Source of the DNA: Bog-473 sp963745175
GTDB lineage: Bacteria; Actinomycetota; Acidimicrobiia; Acidimicrobiales; RAAP-2
Direction of reading: 5' to 3'
Assembly (NCBI GenBank): GCA_963745175.1
Contig: CAVUWK010000006.1
Location: 434,001 to 498,000, forward strand
DNA: 64,000 bases
Below, piece after piece: positions 47,125 to 56,727 of the stretch. Position 1 is the stretch's first letter; the number at the start of each line of letters is the position of its first letter. Below the pieces are notes generated by a model. That model did not search any database and was not told the origin of the DNA. It saw nothing but the letters and a program-made list of their open reading frames with translations. Both the position numbers and the translations under genes were made by a program.

Positions 47125-48766
47125 ATGGACGTGAAGAGGACCCCCGAGTGGAAGGCCCTGGCGGCGCACCACGACACGATCTCGAGCGCGGCATCTGCGC
47201 GACCTCTTCGCCGAGGACCCTGAGCGGACGGGACGCATGACGGCTGGGGCGGCCGATCTCGTCCTCGACTACTCGAAGCAGCGGGTGACGGACGAAACCA
47301 TGCGCCTCCTGATGGATCTGGCCGACGCGGCCGACGTCGAAGCGCATCGGGACGCGATGTTCGCGGGCAAGCACATCAACACGACCGAGGACCGCGCCGT
47401 GCTGCACGTGGCACTGCGCATGCCGCCCGGCAGCGTGCTGCACGTCGACGGCCAGGACGTGGTCGGCGACGTCCAGGCGGTGCTCACCAAGATGGGTGAT
47501 CTGTCCGACCGTATCCGCAACGGATCGTGGACCGGGGCAACGGGCAAGCGGATCGCTGCAGTCGTCAACATCGGGATCGGCGGTTCGGACCTCGGCCCGG
47601 CGATGGCCACCCTCGCCCTGGCGGACTATGCCCAGCCGGGACTGACGAGCCGCTTCGTCTCGAACGTCGACCCCGTCGACCTGTACGCCTCCACCCACGA
47701 CCTGGACCCCGAGACGACGCTCTTCGTGATCAGCTCCAAGACGTTCACCACGCTGGAGACCCTGACCAACGCCGCCGCCGCTCGGGACTGGCTGCTGGCG
47801 GGTCTGGGCAGCGCGGCAGGCGACGACGCGGTGGCGAAGCACTTCGTGGCCGTGTCCACCAACGCCAAGGCGGTCGCGGAGTTTGGCATCGACACCGACA
47901 ACATGCTCGTGTTCTGGGACTGGGTGGGCGGGCGCTATTCCTACGACTCGGCAATCGGCTTCTCGCTCATGGTCGCGATCGGGCGCCAGGCCTTCGGCGA
48001 GATGCTGGCCGGCTTCCACGCCATGGACGAGCATTTCCGGACGGCGCCGCTCGGCGAGAACCTCCCGGCCATTCAGGGGATGCTCAACGTCTGGTACAAC
48101 AACTTCTTTGGCGCGCAGACACACGCCGTGTTGCCGTACAGCCACCGGCTGGCCCGTTTCCCCGCCTACCTGCAGCAGCTGACCATGGAGTCCAACGGCA
48201 AGTCGGTCAAGCTCGACGGCACGCCGGTGGATGTGCAGACGGGGGAGATCTTCTGGGGAGAGCCGGGCACCAATGGCCAGCACGCCTTCTACCAACTGAT
48301 TCACCAAGGCACAAAGCTGATCCCTGCCGACTTCATTGCCTTCGCCGAATCCACCCACGACACTGGAGACCAGCAGGACCTGCTGATGGCCAACTGTCTG
48401 GCCCAGACCAAGGCGCTCGCCTTCGGCAAGACGGCCGAGGAGATCGCGGCGGAGGGGACACCAGCGGCGCTCGTGCCCCACAAGGTGATGCCGGGGAACC
48501 GTCCGAGTTCGACGATTTTGGCACCGAAGGTCACCCCATCGGTCCTGGGCCAACTCGTGGCGCTCTACGAGCACACCGTGTTCGTCGAGGGCACCATCTG
48601 GGGCATCGACTCGTTCGACCAGTGGGGAGTGGAGCTCGGCAAGGTCATGGCCAAGGAGCTCGCCCCGATCCTCACTGAGGAGGCGGCACCGGACCTGTCA
48701 GGTGAGGACTCGTCGACGGAGTCCCTGGTGCGGCTCTACCGGGGTATGCGGGGTCGCTCCGTCTGA
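47125..48766 (+). CDS. pgi: Glucose-6-phosphate isomerase, frameshifted near the N-terminus
   Basis: Interconverts glucose-6-P and fructose-6-P. ATG 47125 opens DVKRTPEWKALAAHHDTISS. The frame is then lost at 47186-47193 (GAGCGCGGCAT). Restoring one CG gives SSARHLRDLFAEDPERTGRM and joins the main 509-residue frame. That frame carries NIGIGGSDLGPAMA, FVISSKTFTTLETLTNA, GGRYSYDSAIGFSLMVAIG, SHDTGDQ-like STHDTGDQQDLL and FDQWGVELGK. Joined length is about 547 residues, typical of the long E. coli-like class. Calling only the second frame would lose about 38 residues. A consensus error is likely. Confidence 0.93.
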
Positions 48767-49204
48767 TCAGACGCGGGCTTCGATGCCGTGCAGTGGTTGG
48801 CGCGGCATCAGCCCTCGCCACACGCTCGGGAGCGTGCGCCCCAGCCGCCCGAGTTCTTCGAGGTGGGCCTCGGAGAGCGCCTCCAGCCGCTTGCTCCCGG
48901 CCGCGGTCAGCTGCAGTCGGACCACCCGGTGGTCCTCCGGGTCGCGCACCCGCTTGACCAACTTGGCGGCGTCAGCCCGGTCCACCAGCCCGACCGCGCT
49001 GTGGTGACGGAGGAGGAGGTAGTCGGCCACCTCACCGACGGTCGGACCCCGGCCGTCGGGATGCCCTCGGATAGCCAGCAGCAGTTGGTGTTGCGCCTGA
49101 GTCAGGCCCGCCGCTTCCGCCTGCTGTTCGCTCCAGCGGAGGAACCGACGCAATCCGGTGCGCAGCGCCAAAAGATCTTCGTAGTCGGCATCTCGCAGAC
49201 GCAT
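48767..49204 (-). CDS. MarR-family transcriptional regulator
   Basis: A 145-residue winged-helix dimer (LTQAQHQLLLAIRGHPDGRG, VADYLLLRHHSAVGLVDRAD, DPEDHRVVRLQLTAAGSKRL). ATG 49204 lies 6 nt after TATCGT. That box is inside three alternating ATCGT/ACGAT half-sites at 49211-49231, the expected place for self-repression. It could also control the divergent DUF3565 gene. Its stop abuts the pgi stop (TGATCA, zero gap). The ligand is unknown. Confidence 0.88.
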   Translation of the reverse strand: MRLRDADYEDLLALRTGLRRFLRWSEQQAEAAGLTQAQHQLLLAIRGHPDGRGPTVGEVADYLLLRHHSAVGLVDRADAAKLVKRVRDPEDHRVVRLQLTAAGSKRLEALSEAHLEELGRLGRTLPSVWRGLMPRQPLHGIEARV

Positions 49205-49210
49205 CGTCCT

Positions 49211-49231
49211 ACGATAACATCGTAATACGAT
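49211..49231. promoter_or_regulatory. MarR operator candidate: three alternating half-sites over the promoter
   Basis: ACGAT-AAC-ATCGT-AAT-ACGAT. Neighbouring half-sites are in inverse orientation with 3-bp spacers. The last two form ATCGTAATACGAT, palindromic except for its centre. The first overlaps the minus-strand -10 (TATCGT) of the marR gene. Confidence 0.6.
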
Positions 49232-49267
49232 GGACGTGGTGGATGCCGGGCCGGTGGCGGACTGACC

Positions 49268-49478
49268 ATGGAACGCGCCATTGTGGCGTTCGACCGGGAC
49301 GAGGTCGGAGACTGGGTGGCCCTGCTCGAATGCGACCACCGCCAGCACGTGCGCCACAACCCTCCGTGGCAGGACCGCGCTTGGGTCCTCGAGCGCGGAC
49401 GGGCGGGAGGAACGAATCGGTCGGCCACTCGAGTGCCCGGACTGCGACGAGGACCAGGATGATCCGGCCGGCCAGTGA
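49268..49478 (+). CDS. DUF3565-family small protein, frameshifted
   Basis: The first 42 residues (MERAIVAFDRDEVGDWVALL, CDHRQHVRHNPPWQDRAWVL) match the DUF3565 pattern. The usual cysteine-containing tail appears in the next frame (DGREERIGRPLECPDCDEDQ). Restoring one CG in GAGCGCGGAC at 49391-49400 joins them into a protein of about 70 residues. The CDHxxH and CPDC motifs suggest zinc binding. The function is unknown. It is divergent from marR and may be under its control. Confidence 0.75.
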
Positions 49479-49622
49479 CCACCACCCATCCGGACTGAGC
49501 GCTACTCGGGCGTCATCAACGTCGCATTGGGCTTCCTCGTCATCTCCTCGCGGATCGGGCGCCGGGGACCGACGTCTGCGAGGGAACGACGAGAAGAAGC
49601 GGGCTCCCGATGCAGGCGGAGG

Positions 49623-50594
49623 TCAGTGAAGATCCACGAACCGTCGCAGATCACGCGTGACTTGGGCGTCTTCGGGCGCAGTTCCGAAGAAGCCTCCATG
49701 CGGTGCGGCCTCCATGACGTGCAGTTCGGTCGGGACATCGGCAGCGCGCAGTGCTCTATGCATCCGAACGGTGTTGGAGAGGAAGAGATCGCGTGTTCCG
49801 GTGGTCAAGAAGGTGGGTGGAAAGCCTTTGGCGAAATCGCCAAAGAGGGGGGAGAGGTAGGGATGGGCGAGGTCGTGTCCAGCGGCGTACAGCAAGTTGG
49901 CCGGCATGAGGCTCCCGGTCAGCACCGTATCGATGCCGAGGTTCGTCCGGAAGGAGTCGCCGGACTCCGTCAGGTCCACCTCCGGTGTCTGGAGGATGGC
50001 GGCCGCTGGCAGTGGGAGACCTTCGTCGCGGGCTCGGAGGATCAATGCGGCAGCGAGGTTGCCACCCGCCGATGCTCCGCCCACGATGATCTGTTCTGGC
50101 CCACGAATGTCGAGGAGTGCTCGGTAGGTGGCGACCGCGTCGTCGAGAGCTGCGGGATAGGGAAAGTCAGGCGGCATCCGGTAGTCGACGGTCCAGGTCC
50201 GCCGCCCGACGCTGCTTGCGGCTCCGATGCCCATTGCTCGACAGATATCGCCGCCACCCATGATCAGGCCGCCGCCGTGGAAGTCGAGGTAGACGCTCTG
50301 ATCTTCGTCCGACGTCCCGGCGGGCGTGATCACGAAGATCCGCGTGCCATCGCAGTCGATCTCCTCGACGTCTCCATCGAACGCCGACACCCGCTCGGCC
50401 ATGATCGACCGTACGACTTCATCCCTGGAGGCGATCATGGTTCGCCAGGCGTCCAGGTCCTCGAGTGGCGGATACTCATCCACCTGAAGCAAACCGATCC
50501 CAAGAATGGCCTGCGCCTGCGGGCTCAGAAAAGACGGGACAGGCACGTCACGGGCTGGCACACGAAGTACGGCTTGAGCATCGGTTGTGGCCAT
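49623..50594 (-). CDS. Alpha/beta hydrolase, hormone-sensitive-lipase family
   Basis: An HSL-family esterase of about 323 residues. Oxyanion motif YLDFHGGGLIMGGG, nucleophile elbow VGGASAGGN, acid Asp in TGTRDLFLSN and His in EAAPHGGFFG. A paralogue of the enzyme at 25.5 kb with moderate similarity in plan. The start at ATG 50594 is chosen for the GGGGG just upstream. GTG 50642 would add 16 residues. The region between it and DUF3565 (49479-49622) holds no supportable gene. Confidence 0.85.
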   Translation of the reverse strand: MATTDAQAVLRVPARDVPVPSFLSPQAQAILGIGLLQVDEYPPLEDLDAWRTMIASRDEVVRSIMAERVSAFDGDVEEIDCDGTRIFVITPAGTSDEDQSVYLDFHGGGLIMGGGDICRAMGIGAASSVGRRTWTVDYRMPPDFPYPAALDDAVATYRALLDIRGPEQIIVGGASAGGNLAAALILRARDEGLPLPAAAILQTPEVDLTESGDSFRTNLGIDTVLTGSLMPANLLYAAGHDLAHPYLSPLFGDFAKGFPPTFLTTGTRDLFLSNTVRMHRALRAADVPTELHVMEAAPHGGFFGTAPEDAQVTRDLRRFVDLH

Positions 50595-50663
50595 TGAACC
50601 CCCAGGTTTCTGATTTGGACCCGGGCGAGTCTCGTCCATCACGAATCATTCCGTCGAGTGATG

Positions 50664-51627
50664 TCACACTGGGCGCGTTGCTCCGACGAAGAGCAGGCTG
50701 CCGAAGGCGGCTCCTGGCGTGGCGGGGAACGTCTCGGCCCGGACGTCGGCACCCGTGTGCGGCGCGTCGACCATGACGTCCTGGCCGTTCACCACGCCGA
50801 CGAACAACCCGACGTGGTCGATGGAGCCCGGCCCGCCCCCGAAGAAGACGAGGTCGCCCGGCGCCAGGACGGCTCCGGGAGCCAATTTCGGCGTGGTGTC
50901 GTACTGGTCTTGCGCCACTCGGGGGAGTGAGACGCCCGCCACCGCGTAGGCGGCCTGCACGAGACCGGAGCAGTCGAAGCCGACGCCCGGCGTTTCGCCG
51001 CCCCACACGTACGGCGTGCCGATCTGGGACAGTGCCCACGAGACCGCCACCGCACCGGCGCCCGAATCGGAGACCAGCGTCCCGGCAGCCGCGCCCCCGG
51101 TCGGGGCGGCGCCGTACGACTGCGCCAGCGCCAGCACCTGGGCCACGTAGGAGGCCGAGTGGTTGTAGGCGTACACGGCGCCCGACAGGTCGGCCCCTCC
51201 GGCCGCGCCGTCGGCGCACAGCAGGCCGCGCTGCCGCGTACACGGCGTCCGTCGGGTCGTAGGGGCTCGGCGGCACCGCCCCGCCCGGAGGGACCGGCTC
51301 GTCGTATGCCGCGAAGGTGGCCGGCTCGAACTGCATCATGCCTTCCGCGCCGGCCGCGTTGGCGCCGCTGTGCACGCCGGGCAGGTTCGACTGGCCGTTG
51401 TCCGACTCGACGGTGCCGATGGCGGCGAGAATCGTCCAGGGCAACCCCGGGCAGGTGGCGGCTGCCTGCTGGTAGAGCGTCAGCATGGCGGGAGGGATCT
51501 GTGCCGTTGCGGCCGAAGTGGCCGCCGGAGCCCCGCCCCCGATCGAGACGGCCGATGCCAGCACCGCCGTGCCCACCACCGCGGCGGCCAGGGCCACCGC
51601 GAGCCCGGCGGCGGCGACGCCTCTCAA
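50664..51627 (-). CDS. Secreted lysozyme-like plus NlpC/P60 peptidoglycan hydrolase, frameshifted
   Basis: An N-terminal signal or anchor (AAAGLAVALAAAVVGTAVLASA) is followed by a transglycosylase-like domain (WTILAAIGTVESDNGQSNLP, EGMMQFEPATFAAYDEPVPP). The frame is lost at about 51221-51229. One CG restored gives YAAARGLLCADGAAGG and continues into an NlpC/P60 domain with the catalytic Cys in VGFDCSGLVQAAY and His in SIDHVGLFVG. Such two-domain enzymes cut glycan and stem peptide in the cell wall. The start is TTG 51627, without a clear ribosome site. Joined length is about 321 residues. Confidence 0.82.
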
Positions 51628-51739
51628 CGGTGCCCCGCCGGAAGCGCGGGCGGCGGAACAGTGGCGGCGGCCATGGCAGGGAACGGTCCTGTCGCGGGCC
51701 GCGGGAGCACGCCCAAAGCGGGTTCGTCATACTTGGAGC

Positions 51740-53359
51740 ATGAAAAGCACCATGCAGGACGCCCCGCTCCTGATCCGAGACCTCCTGCGCCATGGGCAGC
51801 AGGTGCACGGCGACAGCACCGTCATCACCGTGGAAGAGGGCGGGCACCGCTCCGCCACGTTCGCCGAGGTCGCCACCCGGGCCGAGAAGCTGGCGGCCGC
51901 CCTGACCCGCCTCGGCATCGAGCAGGGCGACCGCGTCGGCACCTTCTGCTGGAACAACCAGGGCCACCTCGAGGCGTATCTCGCCATCCCCTGCATGGGG
52001 GCGGTGCTGCACACGCTCAACATCCGTCTCCCCGCCGAGCAGCTGGCCTATGTCATCAACCACGCCGAGGACCGCTGCATCATCGTGGACGCGTCGCTCA
52101 TCCCGCTGCTGGCCGCGATCAAGGACGACCTCAAGACCGTCGAGACCATCATCGTGGCGGGGGAGGGCGACACCTCGGCTCTCGGCGAGACCTTGTCTTA
52201 TGAGCGCCTACTGGCGGCCGAGGAGCCCGGTTTCGAATGGCCCGACCTCGACGAGCGTTCCGCCGCGGCCATGTGTTACACGAGCGGGACCACCGGCAGC
52301 CCCAAGGGCGTCGTGTACTCGCACCGCTCCACCTGGCTGCACACCATGGCCGAGCAGGCCGCGTCGTCAGTCGGTATGACCGAGACCGACCGGATTCTGA
52401 TCATCGTGCCCATGTTCCACGCCAACGCCTGGGGCACGCCCTACGGGGCCTGGATGGCCGGCACCGACATGATCATGCCGCAGATGTACCTCATGGGGCA
52501 GCAGCTGGCGGCTGTCATCAACGAGCACCACCCGACGCTGGCCTGCGGGGTCCCCACCATCTGGAACGGCCTGCTGGCCCTCGACACACCGATCGACTTC
52601 TCTTCCGTGCGGGCCATCACGGCCGGTGGCGCCGCTGTGCCGCAGTCCCTGATCGAGGCGTTCGAGACGCGGTTCGGTGTGACCATCATCCAGGGCTGGG
52701 GGATGACGGAGACGAGCCCGCTGGCCGCGTTCGGGTTGCCCCCGGCGCGCCGGCTCGATGGGCACGACGACATGTACTACAAGATCAAGGCGGGCCGGGT
52801 GGTCGGCGGCGTCGAGGTGCGCGTCGTCGCCGAGGACGGGACCGTGCTCCCCAATGACGGCAAGTCGGTGGGGGAGTTCGAGATCCGTGGGCCGTGGGTC
52901 ACCGGCTCGTACTACAAGGAGGAGGACCCGGCCAAGTTCGACGACGGCTGGCTCCGCACCGGCGACGTGGGGACGCTCGACACGCAGGGTTATATGACGA
53001 TCTCGGACCGCACGAAGGATGTCATCAAGTCAGGCGGCGAGTGGATCTCCTCGGTCGAGCTCGAGAACGCGGTCATGGCCCATCCCGACGTCTTCGAGGC
53101 GGCGGTGATCGCCGTCCCTGACCCGAAGTGGTCCGAGCGGCCACTGGTCGCCGTCGTCCCGAAGCCCGGGCGCACGATCGACCCGGCGGACCTGCTGGCC
53201 TTCCTGGTCGAACGGGTGCCGCGCTGGTGGCTGCCCGACCAGTGGACCTTCATCGGCGAAATTCCCAAGACGAGCGTCGGGAAGTTCGACAAGAAGGTCA
53301 TGCGCCTGGCCTATGCAGATGGTGATTACAAGGTGCAGAGCACGCCCCTGCCCAAGTGA
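51740..53359 (+). CDS. Fatty-acyl-CoA ligase (AMP-binding family)
   Basis: A 539-residue adenylate-forming ligase. The phosphate loop is YTSGTTGSPKGVVYSH, followed by PMFHANAWG, the A5 motif GWGMTETSP, the A7 motif TGDVGTLD and the C-terminal Lys in PKTSVGKFDKKVMR. It resembles long- or medium-chain acyl-CoA synthetases of beta-oxidation. ATG 51740 has TTGGAG before it. ATG 51752, where family proteins often begin (MQDAPLLIRDLL), is also possible. It is coupled by a 4-bp GTGA overlap to the small gene behind it. Confidence 0.9.
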   Translation: MKSTMQDAPLLIRDLLRHGQQVHGDSTVITVEEGGHRSATFAEVATRAEKLAAALTRLGIEQGDRVGTFCWNNQGHLEAYLAIPCMGAVLHTLNIRLPAEQLAYVINHAEDRCIIVDASLIPLLAAIKDDLKTVETIIVAGEGDTSALGETLSYERLLAAEEPGFEWPDLDERSAAAMCYTSGTTGSPKGVVYSHRSTWLHTMAEQAASSVGMTETDRILIIVPMFHANAWGTPYGAWMAGTDMIMPQMYLMGQQLAAVINEHHPTLACGVPTIWNGLLALDTPIDFSSVRAITAGGAAVPQSLIEAFETRFGVTIIQGWGMTETSPLAAFGLPPARRLDGHDDMYYKIKAGRVVGGVEVRVVAEDGTVLPNDGKSVGEFEIRGPWVTGSYYKEEDPAKFDDGWLRTGDVGTLDTQGYMTISDRTKDVIKSGGEWISSVELENAVMAHPDVFEAAVIAVPDPKWSERPLVAVVPKPGRTIDPADLLAFLVERVPRWWLPDQWTFIGEIPKTSVGKFDKKVMRLAYADGDYKVQSTPLPK

Positions 53360-53607
53360 GCGGGTCCAACGAGGCCGTGGCTGACCTGGCCGAACGGCTC
53401 GACGGGGTCCTGGAGGAATTGACCGACATGGCGCTCGACGCGCTGCGGCTCGCCTCCGCGGGCGACCCCGACTCCGCGGAGACCGGGGAGGCGCTGGCGC
53501 GCGAGCGGCGCATCCTGAAGGCCCGCCGGGCGCTCGAACGCTGTGTCGCCGCGCTGCGAGAGGGGTCGGGGGCAGGTCGCGAAGCGTTCGACGACGGCGC
53601 CGGCTGA
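53356..53607 (+). CDS. Small helical hypothetical protein coupled to the acyl-CoA ligase
   Basis: An 83-residue acidic and helical protein (AVADLAERLDGVLEELTDMA, EALARERRILKARRALERCV). Its GTG overlaps the ligase TGA (GTGA), which supports real translation. No known domain. It sits between the ligase and thpR in what looks like one operon. Confidence 0.6.
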   Translation: MSGSNEAVADLAERLDGVLEELTDMALDALRLASAGDPDSAETGEALARERRILKARRALERCVAALREGSGAGREAFDDGAG

Positions 53608-53633
53608 GCCCCGTCGCCGTCGCCGCCCTCGCC

Positions 53634-54173
53634 GTGCGCACCTTCGTGGCGGCCTGGCCCGACGAGGCGACGCGCCGCAGCCTGGCCGCGCTGGAGCTGG
53701 GGCACGAGAAGAACCTGCGCCTGGTCGGACCGACCCGCTGGCACGTCACGCTGCGCTTCCTGGGGGAGGTGCGCGAGGAACAGCTGGTGCCGCTGGGCGA
53801 CGCGCTCGTGGCCGGGGCCGCCGCGCTGGCGGGGCCGGTCGACTGCCGGCTCGGCCCCACCACCGCCTGGTTCACCGGGGTCAGGGTCCTCCAGCTCCCC
53901 GTGCACGGGCTCGAAGCACTGGCCGACGCCGTGCGGGAAGCCACCGCACCGGTGGTGCCGCAACGGGCAGGCGGCGAGCCGCCCTTCAACGGCCATCTGA
54001 CCCTGGCCCGGGTCAAGGGACATCTCGGGCCCCGGGCCCAGGCCGAGCTGGACGGGATCCCCTTCGCCGCCAGCTTCGCGGTGGCCCACGTCGACCTGGT
54101 GGCCTCGGCGCCTTCGCCCCGGGGTCACGTCTACACGACGGTCAGGCGGGCGACCCTCGGAGCCCGGGCCTGA
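53634..54173 (+). CDS. thpR: RNA 2',3'-cyclic phosphodiesterase (2H family)
   Basis: A 179-residue 2H phosphoesterase with both catalytic motifs: HVTL (His37, in TRWHVTLRFLGEV) and HLTL (His121, in FNGHLTLARVKG). It hydrolyses 2',3'-cyclic phosphates on RNA ends, also known as LigT activity. The start is GTG 53634. It is convergent with the amidase gene across 7 bp. Confidence 0.88.
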   Translation: MRTFVAAWPDEATRRSLAALELGHEKNLRLVGPTRWHVTLRFLGEVREEQLVPLGDALVAGAAALAGPVDCRLGPTTAWFTGVRVLQLPVHGLEALADAVREATAPVVPQRAGGEPPFNGHLTLARVKGHLGPRAQAELDGIPFAASFAVAHVDLVASAPSPRGHVYTTVRRATLGARA

Positions 54174-54180
54174 GACTGCG

Positions 54181-55705
54181 TCAACCCGGGGGGCCGGCCA
54201 AGTAGGTCGTGATGGCCTGAGCCATGGCGGCCGCCGCCGCCTGCTGGAACGAAGCGGTGACGAGCAGCGCTGCGTCGGTGGCGTTGCGCATGTTGCCGCA
54301 CTCGATGAGCACCTTGGGCACCGTGGTCAGGTTGAGGCCGGCCAGGTCGTTGCGGGGTTGCAGCCCGTCGACCCCGTCGTAATTGCTGACAGGCATCGGC
54401 GTGCCGGCGGCGAACGCGTCCCGCAACGTTGCGGCAAATGTGGCCGAGGTTCCGATGACGCCGTTGTTGGGCCCGTCCGCCGTCGGCTCGAGGACCGTGA
54501 AGCCACGCCCGTCCGCCGGCCCACCGTCGGCGTGGATGTCGACGGCGACGTCAGCGTGGGCGTCATTGATGATCGCGGCCCGCGTCGTGACGCAGGGCCC
54601 GACGCCGTCGTTGTCCGGGCGCGTCGAGCACGACGGTGGCCCCCTCCGCCTGCAGGTCGGCCTCCAGGTCGGTGGCCACGTTGAAGTTGAACTGCGCCTC
54701 GGTGTATCCGCTGTCGGTCGCCGTCCCCGTCGTGTCGCAGGGCTCCTCCCCGGTCCCGTTGAAGACCGGCTGGTTGATGACGTCGGGCGCGCTCTCGTTC
54801 AGGCCGTTGTGCCCGGGGTCGATCCCGACCACCTCCCCGGCCAGAGGCTCGGAGCCGACGGCGAGCCAGTACCCAGCGCCCTGAGCCGACGCCGCCAGGC
54901 CGACGACGGGACCGGGCAGGGCAGTCCCGCCCAGGGACCCGAAGTAGCGCGCATCCCCGTAGGTGAAGACGCCACCGTCGCGGGCCACGAGCCAGTAGCC
55001 GCCGCCGTCCCCCGTGGCCGCCATGCCCGTCACCGGCGCGTCGAGCACCAGGCTTCCAGCCGAGCCGGCGAAGGCCGCGTCGCCGTAGGTGAAGACGCCA
55101 CCGTCGCGGGCCACCAGCCAGTAGCCCCGGCCGCCCGGTGTGGCCGCCATGCCGACGACGGGGGCATTCAGGGGGAGCCCGCCTGCCGAGCCGGCGAAGG
55201 ACGCATCGCCGTAGCTGAAGATGCCACCGTCGGCCGCCACCAGCCAGTAACCCCGGCCGTCGGGTGTCGCAGCCATGCCGACGATGGGCGCGTTGAGGTC
55301 GAGCGAGCCGGCCGAGCCGAAGAACCCGGCGTCGCCGTAGTTGAAGATCCCGCCGTCGGCCGCCACCAGCCAGTAACCCCGGCCGTCGGGTGTCGCGGCC
55401 ATGCCGACCACGGGCGCGTTGAGGTGGAGCGAGCCGGCCGAGCCGAAGAAGCCGGCGTCGCCGTAGTTGAAGATCCCGCCGTCGCGCGCCGCAAGCCAGT
55501 AACCCGCCCCGTCGTGCGTGGCGGCGATGGCGACGATCGGCGCATTGGCGCCCGCGACCGCGTTGGCGCCGACCGCGGTGGCGCCGAACGGCACCACCGA
55601 GTTCGCCGGGGGAGCGGGGGAAGCGGTGGCCGACGCCGGCAGGAGCAGGCAGGCCAGCACGAGGACCAGGGGGACCGCCGCGACGCCGCCACGCCGGCGG
55701 ATCAC
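54181..55705 (-). CDS. Secreted N-acetylmuramoyl-L-alanine amidase with five-unit repeat domain, frameshifted
   Basis: A signal peptide (AAVPLVLVLACLLLPASATA) is followed by five 42-residue repeats (GYWLVAADGGIFNYGDAGFF type) and an amidase_3 domain. That domain has zinc motif GIDPGHNG, Glu in TEAQFNFNVATDL, DIHADGG and VPKVLIECGNMRN. The frame is lost at 54620-54630 between VVL and RPDNDGVGPC. A lost CG or an added G explains it. It cuts the amide between MurNAc and the stem peptide, with the repeats probably forming a propeller for binding. The start is GTG 55705, overlapping the LOG gene stop (GTGA). Joined length is about 508 residues. Confidence 0.85.
54875..55504 (-). repeat. Five tandem 126-bp coding repeats in the amidase gene
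   Basis: Exactly 630 bp, five units of 42 codons, each beginning GYWL and containing DGG(I/V)F-x-YGDA. Units 1 and 2 are nearly identical, 3-5 diverge, and a partial sixth GYWL follows. The pattern is recent duplication at the N-terminal side. Confidence 0.85.
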
Positions 55706-56727
55706 CCCGTGCACTCGTTGACGGCGTCGATCAGCTGGCGCAGGCGGGAGTAATGGAAGCGGTCGAAGCGCAAGGCCAGCCGGGGCAGCTCGGGATGGTC
55801 GTTGCGCTCCGGCGGGAACGGCCCGGCCGTACGGATGTTGCCCCGAGTCACGATGTCGGCGAAGCGGCGATTCAGGTCGGCCAGCTCGGCCTTGCTCGGC
55901 TGCACCTGCAGCCGGAGGACCAGGAGGTCGCCTACCCAACGGATGGAGTGGTAGTTGCGGTAGAAGCCCAGCACCTCGTCGGCGGCCTCCTCGAGGGTGT
56001 TGGTCACCTTGAACAGGGCGCGGTCGTCGGGGGAGACCCAGCCGGCGTCGATGGCCGACTCCTGCAGGAAGCGCAGCCACGAGTGCCAGTAGGTGCCCCC
56101 GGGCGTCTCGATCATCACGACCGGCGCCGGCTCCGCCTTGCCGGTCTGCAGCAGGGTGAGGAGCTCGAACGCCTCGTCCTGGGTGCCGAAGCCGCCCGGG
56201 AGGACGGCGTAGGCGTGGGATTCCTTGATCAGCATCAGCTTGCGGGTGAAGAAGTAGCGCATCTCGACCAGCTTCGGGTCCTGCGCGATGAACGGGTTGG
56301 CGTCGCCTTCGAACGGGAGCCGGATGTTGACCCCGAACGCGTGATCCCGGCCTGCACCTTCCAGGCCGGCGGCCATGATGCCCGGACCGGCGCCGGTCAC
56401 CACCATCCAGTCGGCCGCGGCCAGTTTGGCGGCCAGGTCGCGGGCGAGGATGTAGATGGGGTCGTCGGGCTTGGTGCGCGCCGAGCCGAACATGGTGATC
56501 TTGCGGATGTGGCGGTAGGGGCGGAAGACCCGGAAGGCCTCGGCCATTTCGCCCAGGGCCGCGTTCGCGATCTTGAGATCTCCCACCGATGTGCCCTCGC
56601 GCGCCATGTCGCCGAGCGAACCGACCATGTCCTGGAGCTCACGGGCTTGAGCTGCAGAGAGCTCGTGATTCTCGAAGAGTGCTTCGAACGCGCGCTGGCG
56701 CGCGGACTCCTCCGCCTCGTCGGTCAC
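55702..56727 (-). CDS. LOG-family Rossmann-fold protein (TIGR00730-like)
   Basis: A 341-residue protein with a LOG or lysine-decarboxylase-like fold: ITMFGSART, VVTGAGPGIMAAGLEGAGRD and the signature LPGGFGTQDEAFELL. LOG proteins release cytokinin-type bases from nucleotides or bind nucleotides. This longer bacterial subgroup has an N-terminal helical extension (about 70 residues) and a C-terminal domain (VGDLLVLRLQVQPSKAELAD) of unknown role. The start is GTG 56727, overlapping the fbiC stop. It is coupled on both sides. Confidence 0.85.
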   Translation of the reverse strand: MTDEAEESARQRAFEALFENHELSAAQARELQDMVGSLGDMAREGTSVGDLKIANAALGEMAEAFRVFRPYRHIRKITMFGSARTKPDDPIYILARDLAAKLAAADWMVVTGAGPGIMAAGLEGAGRDHAFGVNIRLPFEGDANPFIAQDPKLVEMRYFFTRKLMLIKESHAYAVLPGGFGTQDEAFELLTLLQTGKAEPAPVVMIETPGGTYWHSWLRFLQESAIDAGWVSPDDRALFKVTNTLEEAADEVLGFYRNYHSIRWVGDLLVLRLQVQPSKAELADLNRRFADIVTRGNIRTAGPFPPERNDHPELPRLALRFDRFHYSRLRQLIDAVNECTG

